Below are positions 28,341 to 37,915 of a DNA stretch of 64,000 nucleotides, in pieces. Position numbers and translations under genes: made by a program. The stretch comes from Accumulibacter jenkinsii (GTDB lineage Bacteria; Pseudomonadota; Gammaproteobacteria; Burkholderiales; Rhodocyclaceae): NCBI GenBank assembly GCA_036625225.1, contig JAZKUF010000001.1:1674001-1738000 (forward strand), read 5' to 3'. The notes beneath the pieces were generated by a model. The model searched no databases, was not told the origin of the DNA, and saw nothing but the letters and a program-made list of their open reading frames with translations. The stretch's first letter is position 1. Each line of letters opens with the position of its first letter.

Positions 28341-28500
28341 GCCCCAGAAAATGACTTGTTTTTAAATTAAACCAGCCTTTTGGATTTACTCGGCCATTCT
28401 TATGGGTCCCTTGCTCTGAGCATCCTGTAAAAAATGTCGACACTTAACCAGCCGGGAAAATGGTGCAGGGCGAACGGGATCTCACCCATGGGTAAAGCTG

Positions 28501-28536
28501 AAAAAATCCCGTTCGTGCTGAGCATGAACGGGATTT
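28501..28536 (-). terminator. Rho-independent terminator of the DUF1254 lipoprotein gene
   Basis: An 11-bp perfect inverted repeat (AAATCCCGTTC / GAACGGGATTT, arms 28504-28514 and 28526-28536) with an 11-base loop is followed on the minus strand by a run of six T (28506-28501). It lies 62 bases after the stop of the minus-strand gene ending at 28598. A third partial copy, CGAACGGGAT, sits at 28471-28480. Confidence 0.85.
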
Positions 28537-28597
28537 CCCCGCGCTAACGGAGGTTTTCAGGTGGATGCAGGCGGCCTTCGACGACTCCGTAATGAGG

Positions 28598-30115
28598 TCA
28601 ACTGCCCTCTTTGACGTCCGGCACCTTCCAGCTGCCATCCAGTATCGAGGGTGACTCCTCCTTCGGCCAGTACAAGCGCATCATCAGGACGAACGGGCCT
28701 TCAGGTGCCGGGAGCCAGTTCGACTCCTTGTCCTTACCCGGCGATTCGTTCTGGATGTAGAGGTTGACCGACCCGTCCGGGTTCGTCTTGAACTTGTTGC
28801 GCTGGCTGAGGTTGTAACGGTTCAGCTTGTTGTCGACGAAGAAATAGTCGGCGTCATACATGGTCAGCGACCAGAAGCCATTCACAGGCGGCAGTTGGCC
28901 TTTTGCGAATTGCATGACGTACTTCTTCTCGCCGCTGTACGTGGTGGCGATGTGCGGACCCTCGGAGGTCGGATAGACGGCATCCTCTGGCCGGTTGGCG
29001 CCGAGACCGATGGCGGTGATCAGCGCGCGCTGCAGGTAGTTCGTGCCGTAGATGCCCGTCCTGGTCGTGAACAACCAGCCGTTTTCAAGCTTCAAGTCAC
29101 CCGCGACGATGCCCGCCTTCATCCAGTCCATGATCATTTCCTGGGCTGGCTTGGGGGCGCCGGCAAGGCCCCTGGCCACGGCGGGATCAAGCTTGGCGAC
29201 GTCGAAATCCTGCCCGGGAACCACTCCGATCCTGGCGAGCTTGGCCAGCATCGGGGCATCCTCGGTGGCCGCCGGATTGGTCTTGAGCAATTCAGCGAAG
29301 AGCTTGAAGTATGCCGCGGCATCGAGCGCGTTGACCTGCTCGCGAACGGCGGTCTTCATGTCGATGGCAGGGTCAACCGTTCCGGGAACCGGAGTGTAGG
29401 GCTTCCCGTAGGCGGACAGCGGCACGATCGAGATCTTGTCCTGCAACGCGTGAACCGCCTTGTAGTCCTCGGGCGTACCCGTGCAGTAGATGCGCCCGAG
29501 AATCCAGACCAGCGCGGTCGGGGACTTGTACTCGGTGACGCCGGCAGGCAACTCGCCGGACCAACCCGGACCGGTAATGGCGTAGGTTTGCGCCTTCGTG
29601 CCCGTAGTCCGCTTGCCCGGAGCCTGAAACACATTGGTAAAGCCGTCGAGCATCGGGAACAGGGCATAGCGGTTCTTCATGTCCGGGAGGCTCAGGATCC
29701 AGGGTTCCGTGGACACGTTGATCCAGGTGGCCGTGTAGAGCGTGTCGGCATTCGGCGCCGTGACGTCCCGGTACGAGGCATCGGGGTAGCTGCGCATTCG
29801 GATGAAGTGCCCCATCGGTGCGCGTGAACCTTCTGCCTGGATGACATTGGTCATGACCCGGCGCGTCATCTCCATGGTAACGAGGGGGTAGGCGTAGACG
29901 TAGCTTTCGATGGCGATCACCCTCGCTTCGGCTTCCTTCGCTGCCGCTTCGGCTTCCTTCGCTGCCGCTTCGACCGCTTTCGCTTCCGCTTCGGCTTTCG
30001 CTTTGGCCTCCATCGCTACCCGGTCGACCTGGGTTTCCGGCTGCTTGCTGCAGGCGGCCAGGGTCAGCGCGCACAGGGCCGCCGTGGCCGCCCAGGACAG
30101 ACGTTGTCGTTGCAT
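28598..30115 (-). CDS. DUF1254/DUF1214 domain lipoprotein
   Basis: The start at 30115 has AGGAG 6 bases upstream. The N-terminus is a lipoprotein signal with lipobox LAAC, followed by an Ala/Glu/Lys-rich linker (residues about 30-65) made of tandem repeats. Then come the DUF1254 domain (YVYAYPLVTMEMTRRVMTN, then PNADTLYTATWINVSTEPW) and a C-terminal DUF1214 domain (LPPVNGFWSLTMYDADYFFV and YIQNESPGKDKESNWLPAP). Proteins with this pair are common in the periplasm of Proteobacteria and have no established reaction. It is probably monocistronic, with its own terminator at 28501-28536. Confidence 0.9.
   Translation of the reverse strand: MQRQRLSWAATAALCALTLAACSKQPETQVDRVAMEAKAKAEAEAKAVEAAAKEAEAAAKEAEARVIAIESYVYAYPLVTMEMTRRVMTNVIQAEGSRAPMGHFIRMRSYPDASYRDVTAPNADTLYTATWINVSTEPWILSLPDMKNRYALFPMLDGFTNVFQAPGKRTTGTKAQTYAITGPGWSGELPAGVTEYKSPTALVWILGRIYCTGTPEDYKAVHALQDKISIVPLSAYGKPYTPVPGTVDPAIDMKTAVREQVNALDAAAYFKLFAELLKTNPAATEDAPMLAKLARIGVVPGQDFDVAKLDPAVARGLAGAPKPAQEMIMDWMKAGIVAGDLKLENGWLFTTRTGIYGTNYLQRALITAIGLGANRPEDAVYPTSEGPHIATTYSGEKKYVMQFAKGQLPPVNGFWSLTMYDADYFFVDNKLNRYNLSQRNKFKTNPDGSVNLYIQNESPGKDKESNWLPAPEGPFVLMMRLYWPKEESPSILDGSWKVPDVKEGS
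29925..29966. repeat. 21-bp perfect tandem duplication in the lipoprotein linker
   Basis: A 21-bp unit occurs twice without mismatch at 29925-29945 and 29946-29966, followed by imperfect versions to about 30010. In the protein it encodes the repeated linker motif KEAEAAA. The unit length is a multiple of three, so copy-number change would only lengthen or shorten the linker between the lipid anchor and the folded domain. Confidence 0.85.
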
Positions 30116-30437
30116 TTTTTCTCCTATCAATTGCTGGACATTGAGTGAATTGGCTCCCGGAAGGTCTGGGCCTGGCGGCTAAGCGTCCGTGTGCCGAGTC
30201 TGGGTGACTTGTCCGGCAAGCCACAGGGCCCGATCTCGAAGCGAATTCAGTATAGATAACAACGATAGTCTATGGCGCGACAGTTTTTATTGTTTGTCAT
30301 TCATCGGAAACGGTATTCGACCGTATCCGTACCCCTCCCCGATCACCAGGGCAAGAGATCAGGCGAAGACGATCGCGGTGGGATGCTGCACTGCAATAAG
30401 ATAGAATGGAGGTTTTGCCGGCAGCCGGGAGCACCTG
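30116..30437. other. Divergent promoter region, no gene
   Basis: These 322 bases separate the minus-strand DUF1254 lipoprotein from the plus-strand oxidoreductase. The centre (30250-30300) is clearly AT-richer than its surroundings, with TATAGATAAC and TATGGCG segments consistent with divergent promoters. No open frame with a ribosome site or RNA gene is evident. Confidence 0.4.
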
Positions 30438-33400
30438 ATGAACGCACGCCTGCGCGAAATCCCCTACAACTACACGTCGTTTTCCGACCGCGAGATCGTC
30501 ATCCGGCTGCTGGGCGCGCCGATGTGGGCGCAACTCGACGAACTGCGGGCCGAGCGAGTGACCGGCCGCTCGGCGCGGATGCTCTACGAGGTGCTCGGCG
30601 ACATATGGGTCGTGCAGCGCAACCCGTACCTCGAAGACGACCTCCTGGCGAGCCGCGAACGACGCCAGGCGCTGGTCGAAGCCTTGCGCCATCGCCTGCG
30701 CGAGATCGAAAAGCGCCGCCAGGGAAATGAGCGCGTCCGCCAACTGATCGTCGCCAGCGAAGCCGCAGTGACGGCTTTCGAGCAGCACTTCGCCGACACC
30801 GCCCGCTTGCGCGCACGAGTCACCCGGGTGCTCGCGAAGCACACCCGTCGTGACAACATCGCTTTCGATGGTCTCGCCCGGGCCTCGCACGTGACCGACG
30901 CGACCGACTGGCGGATCGAATACCCCTTTGTCGTCCTCCATCCCGACCACGAGGACGAAATCGCGCCGCTGGTGCGGGGCTGCATCGAACTCGGCCTGAC
31001 CATCATCCCGCGGGGCGGCGGCACCGGTTACACCGGCGGCGCGATTCCGCTCACGCCGCTCTCGGCGGTGATCAACACCGAGAAGCTGATCACCCTCGGG
31101 GCCGTCGAAGAACGCCTGCTGCCCGCCGCCAGCCGTCCCTGCGCGACCATTCGCACGGGCGCCGGGGTGGTCACCGCACGCGTCTCTGAAGCCGCTGCCG
31201 CCGCCGGCCGCGTCTTCGCGGTCGACCCGACCTCGGCCGAAGCATCGTGCATCGGCGGCAACGTCGCGATGAACGCCGGCGGCAAGAAAGCCGTTCTCTG
31301 GGGAACGGCGCTCGACAATCTCGCGTGGTGGAAGATGGTCGATGCGAGCGGTCACGTCATGGAAGTGGCGCGGCTCGACCACAACTTCGGCAAGATTCAC
31401 GAGCAGGCGATGGCGCGTTTCGAGATCCGGCGCTTTCGCAAGGATGGCCGGACCCTGTATGGCAGCCCGGAAATTCTCGACATTCCCGGCGCCCGCTTTC
31501 GCAAGCCGGGGCTCGGCAAGGACGTCACCGACAAGTTCCTGGCCGGTCTGCCGGGCGTGCAGAAGGAAGGCACCGACGGCATCATCGTCGCTGCGCGCTG
31601 GGTCCTGCACCAGATGCCGCCGCACACGCGCACCGTCTGTCTCGAGTTCTTCGGGCAGGTGCGCGAGGCGGTGCCGGCAATCATCGACATCACCGATCAC
31701 TTCAGGCCCGGCGGCGCCGGCAAGGCCGCCGGCGTTCTCCTGGCCGGTCTCGAACATCTCGACGAGCGCTACCTGCGCGCCGTCGGCTACGCGACCAAGG
31801 CCAAGCGCCGCGGCGAGAATGCCGGGCGACCGAAAATGGTCCTCATCGGTGACCTCGTCGGAGACGACGAAGCGGCGGTGATGGCAGCCGCCTCGGAGGT
31901 GGTGCGCATGTGCAACCTGCGCGGCGCCGAGGGCTTCGTTGCCGTCGACGCCGAGACGCGACGCAAGTTCTGGCTCGACCGCTCGCGCACCGCGGCCATT
32001 TCTCGCCACACCAACGCCTTCAAGCTGAACGAGGACGTGGTCATTCCGCTGCCCCGGATGGGCGAGTACTGCGACGGCATCGAGCGCATCAACATCGAAC
32101 TGTCGATCCGCAACAAGCTCGTGCTCTGCGACGCGCTGACCGGATTCCTCGCCGGCGACCTGCCGCTTCACCGCGGCGATGCCGACCTCGACAATGCCGT
32201 CCTGATCGGCGAACGACGCGCCGCGGCGCTCGAAGCCGTCGGCAAGGTACAAACGCGCTGGCAATGGCTGCTCGACCACCTCGACCTGCCGCTGAGCGAA
32301 GCCGAAACCTGTTTCGCTGCGCTCGGCATCGCGGTATCCGCGCTGCGCAACCGGGCACCGGCGCCGACGCTTTTCCATCGCCTGCAGGATTACTCGCTGC
32401 GCGTCTCGTGGAAGAGCGAGCTGAAGCCGCAGCTCGATGACCTCTTCGACGGCGTCGTCTATCGCCCGATCGTCGACCGGATCGCCAGCCTCCACCAGCA
32501 GACGCTGCGCAGCCGGTTGTTCGTCGCGCTGCACATGCACGCCGGCGACGGCAACGTGCATACCAACATTCCCGTGAACTCGGATGACTACGAGATGCTG
32601 CAGACCGCCTATGCGGTGGTCGAACGGATCATGGCGCTCGCGCGCGTGCTCGATGGCGTCGTCTCCGGCGAACACGGGATCGGCATCACCAAGCTCGAAT
32701 TCCTCACCGAAGAGGAGATCCGGCCGTTTCGCGACTACAAGGCACGGGTCGATCCCGAAGGCCACTTCAACCGGGGCAAGCTGCTGCCCGGCGCCAACCT
32801 CGCCAACGCCTATACGCCCTCGTTCTCGCTGCTCGGCACCGAGTCCCTGATCATGGAGCAGTCGGAGATCGGCAAGATCTCGACGATGATCAAGGACTGC
32901 CTGCGTTGCGGCAAGTGCAAGCCGGTCTGTTCGACGCACGTTCCGCGCGCCAACCTGCTCTATTCGCCGCGCAACAAGATCCTCGCCACCTCGCTCCTGA
33001 TCGAGGCTTTCCTCTACGAGGAACAGACCCGGCGCGGCGTCTCGCTGCGCCATTTCGACGAGTTCAACGACGTCGCCGATCACTGCACGATCTGCCACAA
33101 GTGCGTCACCCCCTGTCCGGTGGATATCGATTTCGGCAATGTGTCGATCAGGATGCGCAATCTGCTGCGCGAACAGGGACGCAGGAAGTTCGTGCCGGCG
33201 AAAGCGGCGGCGATGGCTTTTCTGACCCTGAAGGATCCGGCGACCCTCAAGCTGGCTCGCAAGCTGATGATCGACTGGGGTTACCGGGCGCAGCGGCTCG
33301 CCCACCGGCTGGCGAAATCCTTCCACCTGGTCCAGGGCCAGACCCGGCAGCCGCCGGCCACCCTCGGTTCGCCGTCGATCCGCTCGCAGATCATCCATTT

Positions 33401-34313
33401 CATCAACAAGCCGATGCCGACCGGCCTGCCGCGGCGGACCGCACGCGCCCTGCTCGACCTCGAAGACGACAGGATCGTGCCGATCATCCGCGATCCGCAG
33501 AAGATCAGCGCCGCGGACTACGACGGCGACGCGGTGTTCTACTTTCCGGGCTGCGGCTCGGAGCGCCTGTTCTCGCAGGTCTCGCTGGCCACCCAGGCGA
33601 TTCTCTACGAGATCGGCGCGCAGACCGTCCTGCCCCCCGGCTATCTCTGCTGCGGCTACCCGCAGACCGCCGCCGGCGAGGCCAACCAGGGCCTGCGGAT
33701 CACCACCGACAACCGGGTGCTTTTCCACCGGGTGGCCAACACGCTCAACTATCTCGACATCCGGACGGTCATCGTCTCCTGCGGCACCTGCATGGACCAG
33801 CTCGAGAAGTACCATTTCGAGCAGATTTTCCCCGGCTGCCGCCTGCTCGACATCCACGAATACCTGCTCGAAAAAGGGATCAGGCTCGATGGGGTCAGCG
33901 GTACCCGCTACCTCTACCATGACCCGTGTCACGCCCCGATGCGCACCCTGTCGGCGATCAAGGTGGTGAACCAGCTGATCGGACAGCAGGTCGATCTCTC
34001 CGAACGCTGTTGCGGTGAATCGGGAACGCTGGCGGTGACGCGTCCCGACGTGTCGACGCAGGTGCGCTTCCGCAAGCAGGAAGAGATCGAGAAAGGCGCC
34101 GGGAGACTGCGTGCCGATCACTTCACCGGCGAGGTCAAGGTGCTCACCTCCTGCCCCTCGTGCCTGCAGGGCCTGTCGCGCTACAACGACGACACCGGGA
34201 CGCAGGCCGACTACATCGTCGTCGAAATGGTCAAGCACCTGCTCGGCGAACGGTGGCTGGAGAACTATGTCGACCAGGCCACGCACGGCGGTATCGAGCG
34301 TGTCCTCCTGTAG
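30438..34313 (+). CDS. Large FAD/Fe-S oxidoreductase with DUF3683 front end (D-2-hydroxyacid dehydrogenase-like)
   Basis: This 1291-residue protein joins several modules: a DUF3683-type N-terminal region (about 1-150), an FAD-binding PCMH domain (from about 165, with IPRGGGTGYTGGAIPLTP), an FAD-oxidase C domain (HMHAGDGNVHTNIPVN; SGEHGIGITK), a two-cluster ferredoxin module at about 820 (CLRCGKCKPVC) and about 885 (CTICHKCVTPCP), and two CCG heterodisulfide-reductase-type domains (from about 1034, FPGCGSER; about 1159, HDPCHAP, then ERCCGESG). Such fusions resemble D-lactate/glycolate dehydrogenases that pass electrons through Fe-S clusters to quinones. The substrate is not shown by sequence. 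It is the first gene downstream of a divergent promoter region. Confidence 0.9.
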   Translation: MNARLREIPYNYTSFSDREIVIRLLGAPMWAQLDELRAERVTGRSARMLYEVLGDIWVVQRNPYLEDDLLASRERRQALVEALRHRLREIEKRRQGNERVRQLIVASEAAVTAFEQHFADTARLRARVTRVLAKHTRRDNIAFDGLARASHVTDATDWRIEYPFVVLHPDHEDEIAPLVRGCIELGLTIIPRGGGTGYTGGAIPLTPLSAVINTEKLITLGAVEERLLPAASRPCATIRTGAGVVTARVSEAAAAAGRVFAVDPTSAEASCIGGNVAMNAGGKKAVLWGTALDNLAWWKMVDASGHVMEVARLDHNFGKIHEQAMARFEIRRFRKDGRTLYGSPEILDIPGARFRKPGLGKDVTDKFLAGLPGVQKEGTDGIIVAARWVLHQMPPHTRTVCLEFFGQVREAVPAIIDITDHFRPGGAGKAAGVLLAGLEHLDERYLRAVGYATKAKRRGENAGRPKMVLIGDLVGDDEAAVMAAASEVVRMCNLRGAEGFVAVDAETRRKFWLDRSRTAAISRHTNAFKLNEDVVIPLPRMGEYCDGIERINIELSIRNKLVLCDALTGFLAGDLPLHRGDADLDNAVLIGERRAAALEAVGKVQTRWQWLLDHLDLPLSEAETCFAALGIAVSALRNRAPAPTLFHRLQDYSLRVSWKSELKPQLDDLFDGVVYRPIVDRIASLHQQTLRSRLFVALHMHAGDGNVHTNIPVNSDDYEMLQTAYAVVERIMALARVLDGVVSGEHGIGITKLEFLTEEEIRPFRDYKARVDPEGHFNRGKLLPGANLANAYTPSFSLLGTESLIMEQSEIGKISTMIKDCLRCGKCKPVCSTHVPRANLLYSPRNKILATSLLIEAFLYEEQTRRGVSLRHFDEFNDVADHCTICHKCVTPCPVDIDFGNVSIRMRNLLREQGRRKFVPAKAAAMAFLTLKDPATLKLARKLMIDWGYRAQRLAHRLAKSFHLVQGQTRQPPATLGSPSIRSQIIHFINKPMPTGLPRRTARALLDLEDDRIVPIIRDPQKISAADYDGDAVFYFPGCGSERLFSQVSLATQAILYEIGAQTVLPPGYLCCGYPQTAAGEANQGLRITTDNRVLFHRVANTLNYLDIRTVIVSCGTCMDQLEKYHFEQIFPGCRLLDIHEYLLEKGIRLDGVSGTRYLYHDPCHAPMRTLSAIKVVNQLIGQQVDLSERCCGESGTLAVTRPDVSTQVRFRKQEEIEKGAGRLRADHFTGEVKVLTSCPSCLQGLSRYNDDTGTQADYIVVEMVKHLLGERWLENYVDQATHGGIERVLL

Positions 34314-34470
34314 GCCCGCCGAGGCAGGCGGTCGCCGCCCGGAATACCTGGCTTCGCCGCGGCGGCCTTGTCCTGTCCGTGACCTAGTTCCTCACGCTTG
34401 TCCACCGGCTCAGGTATCGTCCGACTGACAACGGCGCATTGGCGCCCAGCAATCGACAAGGAGCGTGACC

Positions 34471-34902
34471 GTGGGTGAACACGAGGGCCAGGAGTGCGAG
34501 CTATGCAGCTCACCGGGCGGCGAAGTGGTTTGGGAGAGTGATCTGTGCCGGGTCGTCATGGTCGAGGATCCTGACTACCCCGGCTTCTGCCGAGTCATTG
34601 TCAACCGGCATGTGCGTGAAATGACCGACCTCGACCGGCAGGAGAGGATGCAGTTGATGAACGTGGTATTTGCCGTCGAGACCGCCCTGCGCACCCTCTT
34701 CCAGCCGGACAAGATCAATCTCGCGAGCCTCGGCAACCTGACCCCGCACGTGCACTGGCATCTGATTCCTCGCTGGCGCGACGACCGGCAGTTCCCGCTT
34801 CCCGTCTGGTCAGCGCCGCAGCGCCCGCCGCCCGCGCGGCGCAGCGAGGTGGGCAGCCAGGAACTGGGGGATCAGATCATCTCTGCCCTGAGAACCCTCT
34901 AG
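34471..34902 (+). CDS. HIT family hydrolase
   Basis: Of two in-frame GTG codons (34465, 34471), the second is chosen because AAGGAG at 34458-34463 is 7 bases from it and only 1 base from the first. The 143-residue protein has the histidine triad HVHWHLIPR at about residue 93 and a CELC pair at the N-terminus. HIT proteins hydrolyse or transfer nucleotide phosphoramidates and related nucleotides. The C-terminal 30 residues, Pro/Arg-rich, extend beyond the usual fold. Confidence 0.92.
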   Translation: MGEHEGQECELCSSPGGEVVWESDLCRVVMVEDPDYPGFCRVIVNRHVREMTDLDRQERMQLMNVVFAVETALRTLFQPDKINLASLGNLTPHVHWHLIPRWRDDRQFPLPVWSAPQRPPPARRSEVGSQELGDQIISALRTL

Positions 34903-34944
34903 TCCGTCATTGGCCAAGAGAAGAGAATGTAAAGAGAGATCATC

Positions 34945-36552
34945 ATGAGCGCAGTTCTTGCCCGCCCCTCGGTAACGATGAAAATTCCCGACCTGCAAAC
35001 CGGTTTCCAGATTCTCTCCCGCCTTCCGCTGGCCAATATCGAGCAGTCCAGACGCGAACTCGACCATTTCCTCGACAGCCTGCTGCGGTCGCCGCCGCCG
35101 GGCGCGGTCTACCTGCAGTTGCTCGAGCAGATCCGGATCTCGTTCTGCTTCATCCAGGAGGAACTTGCCAGGCGCTACACGGGCAAGCCGCTGCCGCTCG
35201 GAGAAGTCGACGAGGAGGATTTCCAGGATGTCGTTGCCAGCTGGCTCAAGGTTGCCCGGGCCTATGGCCATTGTGCGAAGTTGCAGGAACCCGGCGACAG
35301 CCCGGCGGATATCGAACAGCTGGCCCTCATCCTGCACCGTTGCATCTACTACACCGGAATGGGGATCTTCGAGCACTACCGGGCTCGCCAGGCACTGCCG
35401 GCAGGACTGTGGCTGAACCTGCACGGTTATTACGCGAGCGCCGAAGAATGGGGCCTGGCGACCATCCCGGTGCCGGATTCGCTCGATTCTCTTGGCCGCA
35501 AGACCCACTGCACGGCAGCCTTCGCGAGCCTGCTGCTGACCGACCTTGCCGGACCCTACAGCCTGTCGGTGTCCCAGTTGGCGATGGTCTGGCGCTGGGC
35601 AAACCACTGGGCTCCCCTGGTCAGCATACAGCCTTTACTGGCAGATCAGCCGCTGCCACCGTTCGTTGTCGACCTGATGCAGGATTATGGTCTGCGCACC
35701 TCGAACGAATGCCCACACCCCGAGAACCTGCGGCGCATCGACACCTCGCGACTGTCGATGCAGATGAATCAGACGCGGCAGCAGCTGCAGCTGCGCATCC
35801 CACCGATGCAACTCGGCCTCGGCGACGACGCCAGTCCGGCCCAGTGCCATCATCTGTTGAGCCGCCTTTATCGCCCGTGGTCGATGTTGCGCGCCGTGCG
35901 CCAGTTCCGCCGCCACCGCGCGGCAGGCACGTCGAAGGTCTGCTCGGGCTTCGAAGGCATTCACTTCCAGATCTCGCGCACGGAGTTCCAGCAACCGGAT
36001 AACGCTCATGCCTATTCACGCCAGGACTTCGACCGGCTGTTCGCTTTTCGCCACACGCTCGACCCGACACAGATGCTGGAAGTCCGTCAGATCCAGCTCG
36101 GTCTGGGGGCCGATACCTGGCAGGTGATCGACCAGTGCGCCAACGGTTTTCGGCTGCTGAGAACACTTGCCGGCAGAAGAATCGAACCTGGCCAGCTGGT
36201 GTCGATCTGCCCGCATGACGGCAAGTCTTACCTGCTCGCGCAGGTCGCCTGGCTGATGCAGGAGCAGAGCGGTGGTCTGATCGCCGGTATCGCCGCGCTA
36301 CCCGGCAAACCCCTGGCCGTGGCAGCCCGCCCCCTGGTCCGGGAAACCGGTGATGAAGGCCGCTATCACCGGGCGTTCATCCTGCCTGCCGTACCGGCCA
36401 TCGCTGCCGAGCAGAGCCTCATCCTTCCCGCCGGCTGGTTCCGTGCCGAGCGGATTCTGGAGGTCTTTGGCGACAGGCTGATGCACGTCAAGCTGCAACG
36501 TCGGATGAGCGAAGGCCAGGATTTTCAGCGGGTGACCTTCACCGTCGTCTGA
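34945..36552 (+). CDS. Unknown protein with PilZ-like C-terminal region
   Basis: The 535-residue product has no signal peptide or membrane helix. The first 350 residues are helical and not recognised. From about residue 390 a region reading DQCANGFRLLRT, then PGQLVSICP and LLAQVAWLMQEQSGG, follows the beta-barrel pattern of PilZ domains (D-x-S-x-x-G-like turn, then V-W-L), although the upstream RxxxR c-di-GMP motif is not clear. Similar betaproteobacterial proteins are annotated as PilZ or c-di-GMP-related. It begins 42 bases after the HIT gene. Another function remains possible. Confidence 0.5.
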   Translation: MSAVLARPSVTMKIPDLQTGFQILSRLPLANIEQSRRELDHFLDSLLRSPPPGAVYLQLLEQIRISFCFIQEELARRYTGKPLPLGEVDEEDFQDVVASWLKVARAYGHCAKLQEPGDSPADIEQLALILHRCIYYTGMGIFEHYRARQALPAGLWLNLHGYYASAEEWGLATIPVPDSLDSLGRKTHCTAAFASLLLTDLAGPYSLSVSQLAMVWRWANHWAPLVSIQPLLADQPLPPFVVDLMQDYGLRTSNECPHPENLRRIDTSRLSMQMNQTRQQLQLRIPPMQLGLGDDASPAQCHHLLSRLYRPWSMLRAVRQFRRHRAAGTSKVCSGFEGIHFQISRTEFQQPDNAHAYSRQDFDRLFAFRHTLDPTQMLEVRQIQLGLGADTWQVIDQCANGFRLLRTLAGRRIEPGQLVSICPHDGKSYLLAQVAWLMQEQSGGLIAGIAALPGKPLAVAARPLVRETGDEGRYHRAFILPAVPAIAAEQSLILPAGWFRAERILEVFGDRLMHVKLQRRMSEGQDFQRVTFTVV

Positions 36553-36696
36553 CGGCAGCGCTGGCTGGAACGGCAGAGAAGGGTGCGGCAGAGATCCTCG
36601 CGTAGCCGGTGGCGGCGAGGCCGATGGCCCTTGGCAGGCTGCGGAGCTGATTTTGCGCTATCATGTCTCACCGAATTTTGCGTAGAGACGACCCCG

Positions 36697-37122
36697 ATGG
36701 CCGGCCTGGACGAGACCACCAAGATCCCCACCGAGATCAAGCTGCACCAGAAATCCCGCCTCCTGGAATTGAGTTTCGAGGGAGGCGAGCGTTTCGAGCT
36801 GACTTACGAGTTCCTGCGCGTTTTCACGCCATCGGCCGAAGCGCGTGGACATGGGCCGGGGCAGGAGGTCCTGCAGGTCGGCAAGCGTGCGGTCGACATC
36901 GTGCGCGTCGAGGCCATCGGCAACTACGCCATCCGGCCGGTTTTCTCGGACGGCCACGAGAGCGGGCTGTACTCCTGGGATCTGCTCTACAACCTGGGAC
37001 GCAACCGGGATCAGCTCTGGCAGGCCTACCTCGACCGGCTGGCAGAGCAAGGCGCGAGCCGCGATGCCGCCGCCCCGGCCGCGGTCGCTGCGGCCAGCAA
37101 GGGCAGCTGCGGCAAACGCTGA
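36697..37122 (+). CDS. DUF971 (gamma-butyrobetaine hydroxylase N-terminal-like) protein
   Basis: The 141-residue protein contains the DUF971 fold: PTEIKLHQKSRLLELSFEGG at the start, FELTYEFLRVFTPSAEARGHG, and IRPVFSDGHESGLYSWDLLY. In Betaproteobacteria this gene regularly precedes ubiE, and it does so here with a 25-base gap, which suggests a link to quinone or Fe-S metabolism that is not proven. The C-terminal 25 residues are Ala-rich and end CGKR. The ribosome site is weak; ATG 36697 is chosen because homologues start at this position. Confidence 0.88.
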   Translation: MAGLDETTKIPTEIKLHQKSRLLELSFEGGERFELTYEFLRVFTPSAEARGHGPGQEVLQVGKRAVDIVRVEAIGNYAIRPVFSDGHESGLYSWDLLYNLGRNRDQLWQAYLDRLAEQGASRDAAAPAAVAAASKGSCGKR

Positions 37123-37147
37123 TCTTCGCGGACTCTTTCGACGACTG

Positions 37148-37891
37148 ATGATGAACGACCGACCGACGACCCACTTTGGCTATCGGGAAGTGGCTGAGGA
37201 CGAGAAGGCACGGCACGTCGCCGATGTTTTCGATTCCGTCGCCCAGCGCTACGATCTGATGAATGACCTGATGTCCGGCGGCCTGCACCGGCTCTGGAAA
37301 AGGTTTGCCATCGCCAGAAGCGGTGTCCGCGAAGATTCGCGCGTGCTCGATGTGGCCGGCGGCACCGGTGACCTCGCGCTCGCCTTTGCCCGCAAGCTCG
37401 CAGATCGCGGGCAGGTCTGGCTGACCGACATCAACCCTGCGATGCTGGCGCGCGGACGCGATCGACTCTGCGACCAGGGCTTCATCGTGCCGGTGGCGCA
37501 ATGCGATGCCGAGCATCTGCCCTTTGCGGACGATTACTTCGATTGCGTGACCGTGGCCTTCGGTCTGCGCAACATGACTCACAAGGATCTGGCGCTCGCC
37601 GAGTTTTATCGCGTGCTGCGGCCGGGCGGCCGGCTGCTGGTGCTCGAGTTCTCGCAGATCTGGAAACCCCTGGCGCCGGCTTACGACTTCTACTCGTTCA
37701 AGGTCATTCCGCGCCTCGGTCAACTGATCACCGATGATGCAGCGAGCTACCGCTATCTCGCGGAATCGATCCGGGTTCATCCGGATCAGGAGGCGCTGAA
37801 GCACTTGCTGGAAGACGCGGGGTTCGAGCAGGTCGAGTATTTCAATCTCGCGCTCGGGGTGGTTGCCCTGCACCGCGGTTTCAAATTCTGA
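37148..37891 (+). CDS. ubiE: Ubiquinone/menaquinone C-methyltransferase UbiE
   Basis: The 247-residue protein has the UbiE/COQ5 signatures: THFGYREVAEDEKARHVADV, VFDSVAQRYDLMNDLMSGGLH, the SAM-binding loop DVAGGTGDLA and the later FGLRNMTHKDLALAEFYRVL and RPGGRLLVLEFS motifs. It methylates the C2 position of the demethyl-quinol intermediate using SAM, in ubiquinone (and menaquinone) synthesis. Two adjacent ATGs exist; the first is used. ubiJ follows 24 bases later. Confidence 0.97.
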   Translation: MMNDRPTTHFGYREVAEDEKARHVADVFDSVAQRYDLMNDLMSGGLHRLWKRFAIARSGVREDSRVLDVAGGTGDLALAFARKLADRGQVWLTDINPAMLARGRDRLCDQGFIVPVAQCDAEHLPFADDYFDCVTVAFGLRNMTHKDLALAEFYRVLRPGGRLLVLEFSQIWKPLAPAYDFYSFKVIPRLGQLITDDAASYRYLAESIRVHPDQEALKHLLEDAGFEQVEYFNLALGVVALHRGFKF

Positions 37892-37915
37892 CCCGACCCT
37901 TCTGACCCGACCCGA

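Noticed and set aside
28441..28540. Three copies of a GAACGGGAT motif considered as a short repeat array or CRISPR-like element
   Set aside because: The spacing is irregular and two copies form the stem of a standard terminator for the minus-strand gene.
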